This document shows, in pieces, positions 16,006 to 23,594 of a stretch of 58,426 nucleotides of DNA (within the stretch, counting starts at the first letter, position 1; each line of letters opens with the position of its first letter). A model generated the notes under the pieces. That model did not search any database and was not told the DNA's origin. It saw only the letters and a list, made by a program, of their open reading frames with translations. This DNA is from Bacteroidota bacterium. Lineage in GTDB: Bacteria; Bacteroidota; Bacteroidia; Flavobacteriales; Weeksellaceae. The position numbers and the translations under genes were made by a program. The stretch is taken from the NCBI GenBank assembly GCA_023422635.1, contig JAFAGO010000027.1, positions 1 to 58,426 on the forward strand. The letters are read 5' to 3'.

Positions 16006-18750
16006 TTATTTTAATTCCTCACTTTGAGTTTTACGAAAAACATTAGGAGAAACACCAAATTTTGCTTTAAAAACGGTAGAAAAATAATTAGGTGATGAAA
16101 AACCTGTTTTATAGGCAATCTCAGAAACGGTTAATGTTGAGTTCTGAAGCAAAGCTTTCGCGCTATCAAGTTTTATATTGTTAATATAATCGCTGATATT
16201 AATATTAAAAAGTGCCTTTACTTTTCTGTACAACTGAACTCTGGAGACATGTAGTTCTTCCGCCAACAACTCTACAGAAAACGATGCATTATCGTGATTA
16301 TCGATTATACATTTGTTCAGTTTGGAAACAAAATCTTGCTCAATATTTCCAAATGATTTTCCATCGGAAATTCTATTAATATTATTGGTGTAATAATAAC
16401 GTAGTTTTTCTCTGTTAAATAGTAAAGATCTAATGGACTGTAACAAAATGGGGTAACTGAACGGTTTCGTAAGATACAAATCAACCCCCGATTCAAGTCC
16501 TTTCAAATAGGATTCCCGACTGCCCAAAGCCGTTAAAATAATGAGTGGAATATGTGATGTTCTCAGATCGGATTTTAGGATTTCACTAATTTCAAAACCA
16601 CTCTTATCCGGAAGATTAACATCGGTTACAATCACATCTGGAATAACGTCCAGCGCCAATTGTATGGCATCAGTTCCATCCGACACTATAACGGCAAAAT
16701 CTTTACTGAGTTTGTGGTATAAAAATGTGGTCAAATCTTTATTGTCCTCAATTAGCAATAATGTACGTGAATCCTCATCTGGTTTTAAATTTTTAGGAAG
16801 CGGAATATCTTCAAATATTGGTTCAAACTCATATTTCATCATGTCGGCAGACAACAAATCTGGCTCTTTTACAATCTGATCTTCATTAAAATGTTTATCA
16901 CCTTTATACAATGTAATAATAAATTCTGTACCCTGTTGAGATACCACATCAATTGTTCCCATATGCAATTGCACAAATTGCTGTGTGAGATGAAGCCCAA
17001 TTCCCGAACTATTTTTTCTATTGTTCGAACCTCTAAAATAAGCGGTAAATACATTTTTAATTTCATTTGGAAGAATTCCGATTCCATTGTCTTTAAAGGA
17101 AATTACCACTTGATTTCCTTTTTCTCGAATTTCAATTTCTATTTTCCCGTTGTCTGGAGTAAATTTAAATGCATTGGAAAGCAAATTGAAATAAACTTTA
17201 TCCATAAGATTCCGGTCAATAAAAACTACTGTTTTTGTATTTCTAGTAGTAATTTCAAACTGTATATTTCTTTTCCGAGCTTCAACTTCAAAGTCCCGAT
17301 AAATTGAATAGGTAAAATCATAAATATTAGTTTCGGATACTCGCAAATTAAAGGTTTTATTTTCCAGTTTTCTGAAATCCAGCAAATTATCAATAAGGCG
17401 AAGCAAGCGGTTAGAATTTTTATTAATGAGTTCAAATTCGTACGGAATTTTAACATTATTTTTTTTTCCAACATCATTCAAAGAATCCAATGCACTTATA
17501 ATTAAAGTAATAGGTGTTTTGAATTCATGAGAAATTCCGGTGAAAAAATTTACTTTAGCCTCATTACTTTCTTTTAATTTTTCAGCAATATTTTCAATCT
17601 GATTTCGCTGGATCGTAATACGTTCGTTGGTTAACTTTAATTGCTTATGTTTAATTTTAATTCTATAAATCAAATAAATACAATATGCAACCGAACAAAG
17701 CATCATGGTTAAAAGGCCAATTGCCCAACGGAACAATGTGGTTTGTGAGGAGTAAAGCTGAGTCGTTTTTTTAATGGCTAAAACTTGATCCTCAATAATC
17801 GTTTGTTGCTCCGAAATACGATCAAATTGATTGCGCATAATATTGGCATTAAAGCGGTCGATAATCGTTGTCCCCAATTCAATTCTTTTGGGAACAGCTT
17901 TGCCTTGATGAATTTTTATCGCTGTTTCAATGGCTTCGGAACTTCCATTGGGATAGAGAAGCGTAGCATCTAATTTCCCATCCAAAACCATTTTAATACC
18001 TCCATCATCCGTATTCAAACCATCCACACCAATTATTTTGAAGCGCTTGTTAATGCCCATTTCATGCAGTGTTTGCCATGCTGCATTTGCGAGTTCATCA
18101 TTAAACGCAAAAACATAGATTTCAGGATAAGAATAGGAAGATATTTTTTCTTTAAAAACTTCGGGAGAAAATCCTTTCAAGGTTTCTAATAGATGAATAT
18201 TCGGATAAGTGCTAATTTGTTGCTTAAAACCTATTGAACGTTCGAGCGTTGGAGAAGACAAATCATCACCTTTAATTTCGATTACATACTTTTGATTTTG
18301 AGAAGCCGAACGAATATATTTTGCTGCCTCTTTACCGATTTCAAAATTATCTGCTCCAATATAAGTGGTGTATTTGTCCGAATTAATTGCCCGATCTAGC
18401 AATATAACCGGAATACCTTTTGCATATGCTTTTTCAACAACTGGAACTACAGAAACAGGATCAATGGGGGAAATAATGATAATCTCAGTTCCCGAATCAA
18501 TCATCTTTTGAATATCTGCAATTTGTTTCGAAATCAAACCATCCGCTTTAAAAATTCTAAAATTAACATTGGAATGTAAAGAGGCTTGGATTTCCATAGA
18601 ATGGTTCATTGCTGTTCGGTAGGGGTGATTTCCAAGTCCTTGAGAAAAGCCTATCTCCACCGTTTGATTATCATTTTCAGGAGCACAGCCGAAGATAATT
18701 AAAAGCACAAGCAGAAAGTGCGAAAAATATTTCAGGTAGAGATTATTCAC
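16006..18750 (-). CDS. Hybrid two-component system (HTCS) sensor-regulator with periplasmic sugar-binding domain
   Basis: One-protein sensor and transcription factor that probably detects fructose and activates the fructan operon. Order in the 914 residues: N-terminal hydrophobic segment (about 8-22), LacI/ribose-binding-protein-like periplasmic domain (about 30-300; SPIDPVSVVPVVEKAYAKGI, VILLDRAI), transmembrane helix (about 337-360), HisKA with His408 in GISHEFKTPI, HATPase (NLLSNAFKFTP, DNGIGILP), receiver with Asp710 in VTDVNLPDKSG, and a C-terminal AraC-type HTH (about 815-910). The sugar-binding head replaces the Y_Y_Y propeller of most HTCS, as in BT1754, which binds fructose. The start is GTG at 18750. 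It lies upstream of the operon on the same strand. Confidence 0.93.
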   Translation of the reverse strand: MNNLYLKYFSHFLLVLLIIFGCAPENDNQTVEIGFSQGLGNHPYRTAMNHSMEIQASLHSNVNFRIFKADGLISKQIADIQKMIDSGTEIIIISPIDPVSVVPVVEKAYAKGIPVILLDRAINSDKYTTYIGADNFEIGKEAAKYIRSASQNQKYVIEIKGDDLSSPTLERSIGFKQQISTYPNIHLLETLKGFSPEVFKEKISSYSYPEIYVFAFNDELANAAWQTLHEMGINKRFKIIGVDGLNTDDGGIKMVLDGKLDATLLYPNGSSEAIETAIKIHQGKAVPKRIELGTTIIDRFNANIMRNQFDRISEQQTIIEDQVLAIKKTTQLYSSQTTLFRWAIGLLTMMLCSVAYCIYLIYRIKIKHKQLKLTNERITIQRNQIENIAEKLKESNEAKVNFFTGISHEFKTPITLIISALDSLNDVGKKNNVKIPYEFELINKNSNRLLRLIDNLLDFRKLENKTFNLRVSETNIYDFTYSIYRDFEVEARKRNIQFEITTRNTKTVVFIDRNLMDKVYFNLLSNAFKFTPDNGKIEIEIREKGNQVVISFKDNGIGILPNEIKNVFTAYFRGSNNRKNSSGIGLHLTQQFVQLHMGTIDVVSQQGTEFIITLYKGDKHFNEDQIVKEPDLLSADMMKYEFEPIFEDIPLPKNLKPDEDSRTLLLIEDNKDLTTFLYHKLSKDFAVIVSDGTDAIQLALDVIPDVIVTDVNLPDKSGFEISEILKSDLRTSHIPLIILTALGSRESYLKGLESGVDLYLTKPFSYPILLQSIRSLLFNREKLRYYYTNNINRISDGKSFGNIEQDFVSKLNKCIIDNHDNASFSVELLAEELHVSRVQLYRKVKALFNINISDYINNIKLDSAKALLQNSTLTVSEIAYKTGFSSPNYFSTVFKAKFGVSPNVFRKTQSEELK

Positions 18751-18761
18751 TTATAAAAAGG

Positions 18762-18809
18762 TTATTGTATCGGTAATACAATAATAAGCAACTCAATCGA
18801 GAGAAACAA
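18762..18809 (-). promoter_or_regulatory. HTCS promoter overlapping a perfect inverted repeat
   Basis: TTATTGTAT (18762-18770), a 5-bp spacer and ATACAATAA (18776-18784) form a perfect 9-bp inverted repeat 11 bp before the GTG start. On the minus strand a -7-like TATTATTG (18779-18786) lies 20 bp from TTG (18807-18809). The palindrome would cover the -7 box and start point, as an operator would. The remaining spacer to ppx (18810-19073) contains only a codon-like remnant at 18943-19029. Confidence 0.5.
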
Positions 18810-18942
18810 TATCGAAACACGAAGCACTATAAAATCGCAATTTATGATTTTCAAAAAAGGCATAACTAAATAATCGATCTTACTGTTTACAAAAACAGCA
18901 TTACAATGAAATTAAAAATATACATTCTTTCTTAACAAAAAA

Positions 18943-19029
18943 CCCCTTCAAATATGGAATCCAGCTTCGCTGAAATTTACACCCGAAAATGAGGTGAAGG
19001 AAATTGATTCGGCTGCTGAATTTGTCTAA
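18943..19029 (+). other. Codon-like stretch without a start, possible gene remnant
   Basis: Read towards ppx, this open stretch ends SLKFTPENEVKEIDSAAEFV before a TAA at 19027-19029. There is no start codon; an in-frame TAA closes it upstream. The composition looks coding. It could be the 3' remnant of a gene lost when the fructan locus arrived, or chance. Confidence 0.2.
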
Positions 19030-19073
19030 AGAAAAAATATCGCTTACATTTATCTTAGAAAAATACAGAAAAA

Positions 19074-20000
19074 ATGATAATTGCCGCCATCGATATCGGA
19101 AGTAATGCAGCTCGACTGCTGATTAATGAGGTAAAAGAAACGCCAAAACAAAAACCTGAATTTATAAAACTGAATTTACTTCGAATTCCGCTTCGATTAG
19201 GAATGGATGTTTTTGTGAAGGGTGAAATTGGACCTGAGCGTGAAAAAATGGTGTTGGATTCCATGAAAATTTTCAGCGATTTAATGAAAATTTACAAAGT
19301 TGAACATTATCGTGCTTGTGCCACCAGCGCGATGCGTGATGCCAAAAATGGACAACAAATTATTAAGGATGTAAAAGAGAATGCAGGAATTGATATTGAA
19401 ATTATCTCGGGAGATGAAGAAGCAACACTTATCTACGAAAACCATGTAGCAGAAGGACTCGACAAAGATTTCGCTTATTTATATATTGATGTTGGCGGTG
19501 GATCTACAGAGCTTACTTTTTATGAAAATGGTAAAATTAAATACGAACATTCTTTCAATATTGGCACCATTCGCTTGCTTAACAATTTGGTTTCCGAAAA
19601 CCAATGGAAAGAAATGAAGGATGAAATTAAAAGCAAGGTGGTAAGCAAAAAACCAATTCTTGCAATTGGTTCTGGAGGAAATATTAACAAGCTTTTCTCG
19701 ATGAGCAAAACGAAAGATGGAAAACCCATTTCGGCATTCTACATTAAAAAGAGCTTGAAAGAAACCAGCGCTTTAACCATAGAAGAACGTATGGTAAAAT
19801 ATAAACTCAGAGAAGATCGCGCCGATGTGTTGGTTCCCGCACTTACGATTTTCAATAATGTGCTGAGTTGGGGCGGAATTGAGAAAATGTATGTCCCGAA
19901 AATATCGGTAGCCGATGGTTTAATTCATCATATCTACAACAAAAAGAAGCAAGAGAAAAAAAGTAAAATAATAAACAATAAAAAAGCACCCTCAAAATAA
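19074..20000 (+). CDS. ppx: Exopolyphosphatase, Ppx/GppA family
   Basis: Removes terminal phosphate from polyphosphate (or hydrolyses pppGpp) in the cytoplasm. The 308-residue protein consists of the two actin-like lobes only: phosphate-1 motif AAIDIGSNAARLLI at the start, RACATSAMRDAKNG, the glutamate-containing SGDEEATLIYENHV, phosphate-2 motif YIDVGGGSTELT, and AIGSGGNINKL. It lacks the C-terminal HD extension of E. coli Ppx, which is usual in Bacteroidota. The last codons form the left arm of a terminator. ppk1, its functional partner, is on the other side of the fructan locus. Confidence 0.93.
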   Translation: MIIAAIDIGSNAARLLINEVKETPKQKPEFIKLNLLRIPLRLGMDVFVKGEIGPEREKMVLDSMKIFSDLMKIYKVEHYRACATSAMRDAKNGQQIIKDVKENAGIDIEIISGDEEATLIYENHVAEGLDKDFAYLYIDVGGGSTELTFYENGKIKYEHSFNIGTIRLLNNLVSENQWKEMKDEIKSKVVSKKPILAIGSGGNINKLFSMSKTKDGKPISAFYIKKSLKETSALTIEERMVKYKLREDRADVLVPALTIFNNVLSWGGIEKMYVPKISVADGLIHHIYNKKKQEKKSKIINNKKAPSK

Positions 20001-20010
20001 GGGTGCTTTT
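19982..20010. terminator. Terminator formed by the last codons of ppx
   Basis: AAAAGCACCCT (19982-19992) pairs perfectly with AGGGTGCTTTT (20000-20010) over a 7-nt loop. The left arm is coding and the stop codon (19998-20000) is in the loop and at the edge of the right arm. It can serve both convergent genes, ppx and aspA. Confidence 0.85.
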
Positions 20011-20029
20011 TGCAATAAGTGAGCAATTA

Positions 20030-21436
20030 TCAGACGATTAATGCATGCGGATCAAGCATCGCAGCAGGATCCAAAATAGCATCTAACTTTTCTTTGGTTA
20101 AAAGATTTTTTTCGATAACGATATCATAAACAGATTTACCGGTTTCCAAAGCTTCTTTGGCTACTTTTGTACTGTTTTTATATCCAATATATGGATTTAA
20201 AGCTGTTACAATTCCAATGCTGTTTTTCACCATATTCAAGCAAACTTCTTTATTTGCTGTAATTCCATCGATGCATTTTTCACGCAAGGTATCCATTGCA
20301 CGTCTTAAGAAGGTAATATTTTCCACAATTGCTTGTCCTAATACCGGTTCCATTACATTTAATTGTAATTGACCAGCTTCTGCAGCAAAAGTTACGGTAA
20401 GATCGTTTCCGATTACTTTAAAACAAACTTGATTTACCACTTCTGGAATTACAGGATTTACTTTTCCTGGCATTATGGAAGAACCTGGCTGCATTGCAGG
20501 AAGATTGATTTCGTTTAAACCCGCTCTTGGTCCTGAAGAAAGCAAACGAAGGTCGTTACAAATTTTAGAAAGTTTTACGGCCATTCTTTTTAAAGCAGAA
20601 GAATAAATAACGTAAGAACCTGTGTCTGGCGTTGCTTCAACAAGGTTTGGTGCGGATACAAATGGCAATCCTGTAACTTTGCTAAGGTTTTCGGCGCAAA
20701 GGTGTGCGTATTTAGGATGTGCATTTAAGCCCGTTCCAATTGCGGTTCCTCCCATATTAATTTCTAAGAAAAGATGCGCATTGTTGTTCAAACGAAGAAC
20801 TTCTTCATCTAAAGTTGCTGCGAACGCTTCAAATTCTTGTCCAAGCGTCATTGGTACCGCATCTTGAAGTTGCGTTCTTCCCATTTTAATCACATCGGCA
20901 AATTCTTTTCCTTTCGCACGGAATGAAGCAATAAGATGTTTAAGACTGTTAATGATATTCTCGTTCATTATAATCAACGCTAAACGAACCGTTGTTGGAT
21001 ACGCATCGTTGGTGGATTGAGAAAGATTAACATGATCGTTTGGTGAACAATATTGATATTCGCCTTTTTGATGTCCTAAAATTTCAAGTGCGCGGTTGGC
21101 AATTACTTCATTTGCATTCATGTTCACGGAAGTTCCTGCGCCACCTTGAATCATATCCACTGGAAAGCATTCATGCAGTTTTCCTTCTAAAATTTCTTCA
21201 CACGCTTGAGAAATAGCTTTCGTTAATTCATCGTTAATTAAACCCAACTGGTTATTGGTTTGCACTGCTGCTAATTTCACATAGGCAATGGCATTTACAA
21301 AATCCGGAAAGTCACTCATTTTGCTTCCTGAAATATGGAAATTATCAATAGCACGTTGAGTTTGTACGCCATAATAAGCGTCTTTAGGTACTTGAATTTC
21401 ACCCAAAAGGTCAGATTCTGTTCTGTAATTTTTCAT
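20030..21436 (-). CDS. aspA: Aspartate ammonia-lyase (aspartase)
   Basis: Cytoplasmic enzyme that deaminates L-aspartate to fumarate and ammonium. The 468-residue product is of family length and has the fumarase/aspartase signature GSSIMPGKVNP, the N-terminal TESDLLGEIQVPKDAYYGVQTQRA, GGAGTSVNMNANEVIANRA and SQSTNDAYPT. The aspartase assignment over fumarase rests on the overall N-terminal pattern and on the nearby asparaginase gene. It is divergent from the Crp/Fnr-type gene and has its own promoter with both Bacteroidota elements. It shares a terminator with ppx. Confidence 0.93.
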   Translation of the reverse strand: MKNYRTESDLLGEIQVPKDAYYGVQTQRAIDNFHISGSKMSDFPDFVNAIAYVKLAAVQTNNQLGLINDELTKAISQACEEILEGKLHECFPVDMIQGGAGTSVNMNANEVIANRALEILGHQKGEYQYCSPNDHVNLSQSTNDAYPTTVRLALIIMNENIINSLKHLIASFRAKGKEFADVIKMGRTQLQDAVPMTLGQEFEAFAATLDEEVLRLNNNAHLFLEINMGGTAIGTGLNAHPKYAHLCAENLSKVTGLPFVSAPNLVEATPDTGSYVIYSSALKRMAVKLSKICNDLRLLSSGPRAGLNEINLPAMQPGSSIMPGKVNPVIPEVVNQVCFKVIGNDLTVTFAAEAGQLQLNVMEPVLGQAIVENITFLRRAMDTLREKCIDGITANKEVCLNMVKNSIGIVTALNPYIGYKNSTKVAKEALETGKSVYDIVIEKNLLTKEKLDAILDPAAMLDPHALIV

Positions 21437-21486
21437 GATGTTAATAATTTTGATTTATTTGAACATTCTTAGTTCTACTAAGTCCA

Positions 21487-21518
21487 CAAAGGTAAATCCA
21501 CCTTAAAAACAAGTCAAA
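21487..21518 (-). promoter_or_regulatory. aspA promoter with -33 and -7 elements
   Basis: On the minus strand TTTG (21515-21518) is 20 bp from TACCTTTG (21487-21494), a textbook Bacteroidota promoter. Transcription would start near 21480, giving a leader of about 45 nt. Confidence 0.7.
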
Positions 21519-21545
21519 ATAAATGGGAGTGATTTAAATTGCACG

Positions 21546-21587
21546 TATCTTTGCAAGTAATCACAAACGTGTGTGAAATTTTTCACA
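21546..21587 (+). promoter_or_regulatory. Promoter -7 box and three CRP-type half-sites before the Crp/Fnr gene
   Basis: TATCTTTG (21546-21553) is an exact -7 match. Just downstream are TCACA (21561-21565), TGTGA (21572-21576) and TCACA (21583-21587), each separated by 6 bp. The last two form TGTGA-N6-TCACA, the E. coli CRP consensus architecture. Placement at and after the predicted start point suggests autorepression. Confidence 0.65.
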
Positions 21588-21606
21588 CTGTACAAACGCC
21601 CTTTAT

Positions 21607-22248
21607 ATGGAAAATCCAGGTTTTCTGCAGAACGAAATTTTCAATAACCTCATCATTCGAGAAAAAAAAATACTCAGTAGCAATTGTGCAATTTTAGATT
21701 TTGAAGCAGACGGAATGCTCTTTAAAAGTGGCAGCTTTTCATCGTTTGTATACTTTATTGAAGAAGGATGTATAAAGCTAAAAAAAAATGATCGCGACTT
21801 ATTTTTTATTCTTGAAAAAGGCAACATTTTAGGGTTGGATTACATCTTCAACGAAGACCCTGTGTACTACTCCGCATACGTTTCAAAAGGCAGCCGAATT
21901 GTGCAAATTAGCACAAATATAATTCGAAATTTCACTTCATCTAATTCATTGTTTTTAAGTGAGGTATATCGTAAAAATAGTAAAATTAACAAGAAGATTA
22001 TTTCCTCAATATTGGATTATCGATCTAAGAAATTAAATGGCGCATTTGCTTCATTTCTGCTTCAATATGATGAAGAAAAATATCCTGAACTCACCCGAAA
22101 AGAAATTGGCGAAATACTTGGATATTCTAGAGAAAACATCACCAAAGTTGTGCGCACTTTTATCGCCGAAGGCATTATTGAGGAAGATGAAAAACACCTA
22201 AAAATTCTCAATAAAAAAGTTTTAGAAACTTTTAAAAAAAATGGATAA
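21607..22248 (+). CDS. Crp/Fnr family transcriptional regulator
   Basis: The 213-residue protein has an N-terminal cyclic-nucleotide-binding-like beta-roll (about 25-125; SSFVYFIEEGCIKLKKND), a dimerisation helix, and a C-terminal winged helix (about 150-213) with LTRKEIGEILGYSRENITKVVRTFIAEGIIE. The recognition helix keeps the Arg-Glu pair that CRP uses to read TGTGA (R180, E181), with Lys in place of R185. The cAMP-pocket Arg-Ser signature and the Fnr cysteine cluster were not seen, so its signal is unknown. It lies between aspA (divergent) and the asparaginase gene (same strand), a likely target set. The 185-bp gap to the asparaginase holds a 12-codon ORF. Confidence 0.88.
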   Translation: MENPGFLQNEIFNNLIIREKKILSSNCAILDFEADGMLFKSGSFSSFVYFIEEGCIKLKKNDRDLFFILEKGNILGLDYIFNEDPVYYSAYVSKGSRIVQISTNIIRNFTSSNSLFLSEVYRKNSKINKKIISSILDYRSKKLNGAFASFLLQYDEEKYPELTRKEIGEILGYSRENITKVVRTFIAEGIIEEDEKHLKILNKKVLETFKKNG

Positions 22249-22367
22249 CATTTTACCGATTTCAAATTTATAAGTCGCAAAATACTCGTAGTAGACTTTT
22301 CATTGGATAAGATGATTAAAAAAAATTATAACAAAAAAAGAAATTAATTTTACGATATTAATAAACC

Positions 22368-22406
22368 ATGGAAGAATATCTTGAAGCTTGGAAAAATTCA
22401 AAATAG
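22368..22406 (+). other. Possible 12-codon leader ORF upstream of the asparaginase gene
   Basis: ATG to TAG encodes MEEYLEAWKNSK, ending 27 bp before the asparaginase start. A -7-like TAATTTTA lies at 22345-22352. It has no run of Asn or Asp codons, so amino-acid attenuation is not supported; it may be chance or a remnant. Confidence 0.2.
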
Positions 22407-22433
22407 AAATATCAACATTTTATTAATGGCATT

Positions 22434-23492
22434 ATGAGCTCAAAAAAGTTAATTTTCATGATCAGCGTTTTGCTGACGATTTTCTTCTTGCCTGCCTTCG
22501 GACAAAAACCAAACATTTATGTTCTTGCTACAGGCGGAACCATTGCCGGACAAGGCAGCAGCGCAGTAACTTCAAGTTACACATCGGGTGCAATAACGGT
22601 GGATCAATTGTTAAGCGCAGTACCTTCTATTACAGAAATTGCGAATATTAAAGGCGAACAAGTCGCAAATATCGGAAGCCAAGATATGAACGACGGCGTT
22701 TGGCTAAAACTTTCAAAAAGAGTAAACGAACTTTTGAAACAAAATGATGTAGACGGAATCGTAATTACCCACGGAACAGATACAATGGAAGAAACCGCCT
22801 ATTTCCTAAATTTAACCGTAAAAAGCGACAAACCTGTTGTTTTAGTAGGTTCAATGAGACCTTCTACCGCAATTAGCGCAGATGGACCTCGAAATATTTT
22901 TAATGGTGTAGCCTGTGCAGTCGACAAATCTTCTTTTGGAAAAGGCGTAATGGTGGTAATGGATGATCGAATTATCGCTGCAGACGACGTTTCCAAAACC
23001 AACACTATTGCTGTAAGCACCTTCCATAATCCCAATTTTGGGGATATGGGATTAATGTACAACGGGAAACCAATCTACCACCGCGAATCATTAAAAAAAC
23101 ACACTACAAAATCTGAATTTGATGTTTCAAAACTCGATAAACTTCCAAGAGTTGAAATTATCTTGAGTTACTCCAATGCAACTTCTCTTTTTGTTGATGC
23201 CGCAATCAACGCAGGAGCAAAAGGTATTGTGGTTGCTGGAGTGGGCAACGGAAACCTCACCACAGAAATGCAATATGCACTTGCAAATGCAGTAAAAAAA
23301 GGAACGGCAGTTGTTCGATCTTCAAGAATTTCGGAAGGTCCAACTTCACAATGGGATGAAATTGATGACGATAAATTAGGTTTTTCCGCTTCATGGTACG
23401 TGAATCCTTACAGAGCAAGAGTTCTTTTAATGTTGGCTTTAACAAAAACCAATAATTATAAAGAAATCCAAAGAATGTTTACGGAATACTAA
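22434..23492 (+). CDS. ansB: Type II L-asparaginase, secreted
   Basis: Hydrolyses asparagine to aspartate and ammonia, probably in the periplasm. The 352-residue protein has a signal peptide ending LPAFGQ, then both threonine motifs: YVLATGGTIAGQG near the mature N-terminus and GIVITHGTDTMEETAYFL further on. GSMRPSTAISADGP and the C-terminal GVGNGNLT are also typical. The signal peptide separates it from cytoplasmic type I enzymes. Its product, aspartate, is the substrate of the aspartase encoded on the other side of the Crp/Fnr gene. A hairpin at 23541-23572 terminates it. Confidence 0.92.
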   Translation: MSSKKLIFMISVLLTIFFLPAFGQKPNIYVLATGGTIAGQGSSAVTSSYTSGAITVDQLLSAVPSITEIANIKGEQVANIGSQDMNDGVWLKLSKRVNELLKQNDVDGIVITHGTDTMEETAYFLNLTVKSDKPVVLVGSMRPSTAISADGPRNIFNGVACAVDKSSFGKGVMVVMDDRIIAADDVSKTNTIAVSTFHNPNFGDMGLMYNGKPIYHRESLKKHTTKSEFDVSKLDKLPRVEIILSYSNATSLFVDAAINAGAKGIVVAGVGNGNLTTEMQYALANAVKKGTAVVRSSRISEGPTSQWDEIDDDKLGFSASWYVNPYRARVLLMLALTKTNNYKEIQRMFTEY

Positions 23493-23526
23493 TGCATTCT
23501 AGAATGTACTTTTAACAGAAAGTTAT

Positions 23527-23534
23527 TACCTTTG
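23527..23534 (+). promoter_or_regulatory. -7-like element before the GNAT-nitrilase gene
   Basis: TACCTTTG is an exact -7 match, 61 bp before the next ATG. Transcription from it would begin at the base of the following hairpin, so it is either a chance match or a promoter whose transcript opens with a strong stem-loop. Confidence 0.35.
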
Positions 23535-23540
23535 TGGTAC

Positions 23541-23572
23541 AAACGTTCCTTTATTTAAGGGACGTTTTTTTT
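23541..23572 (+). terminator. Terminator after the asparaginase gene
   Basis: AAACGTTCCTT (23541-23551) pairs with AAGGGACGTTT (23557-23567) with one G-T wobble over a 5-nt loop, followed by a T run. Confidence 0.75.
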
Positions 23573-23594
23573 ATCTTACTTTAAAAACACACAC

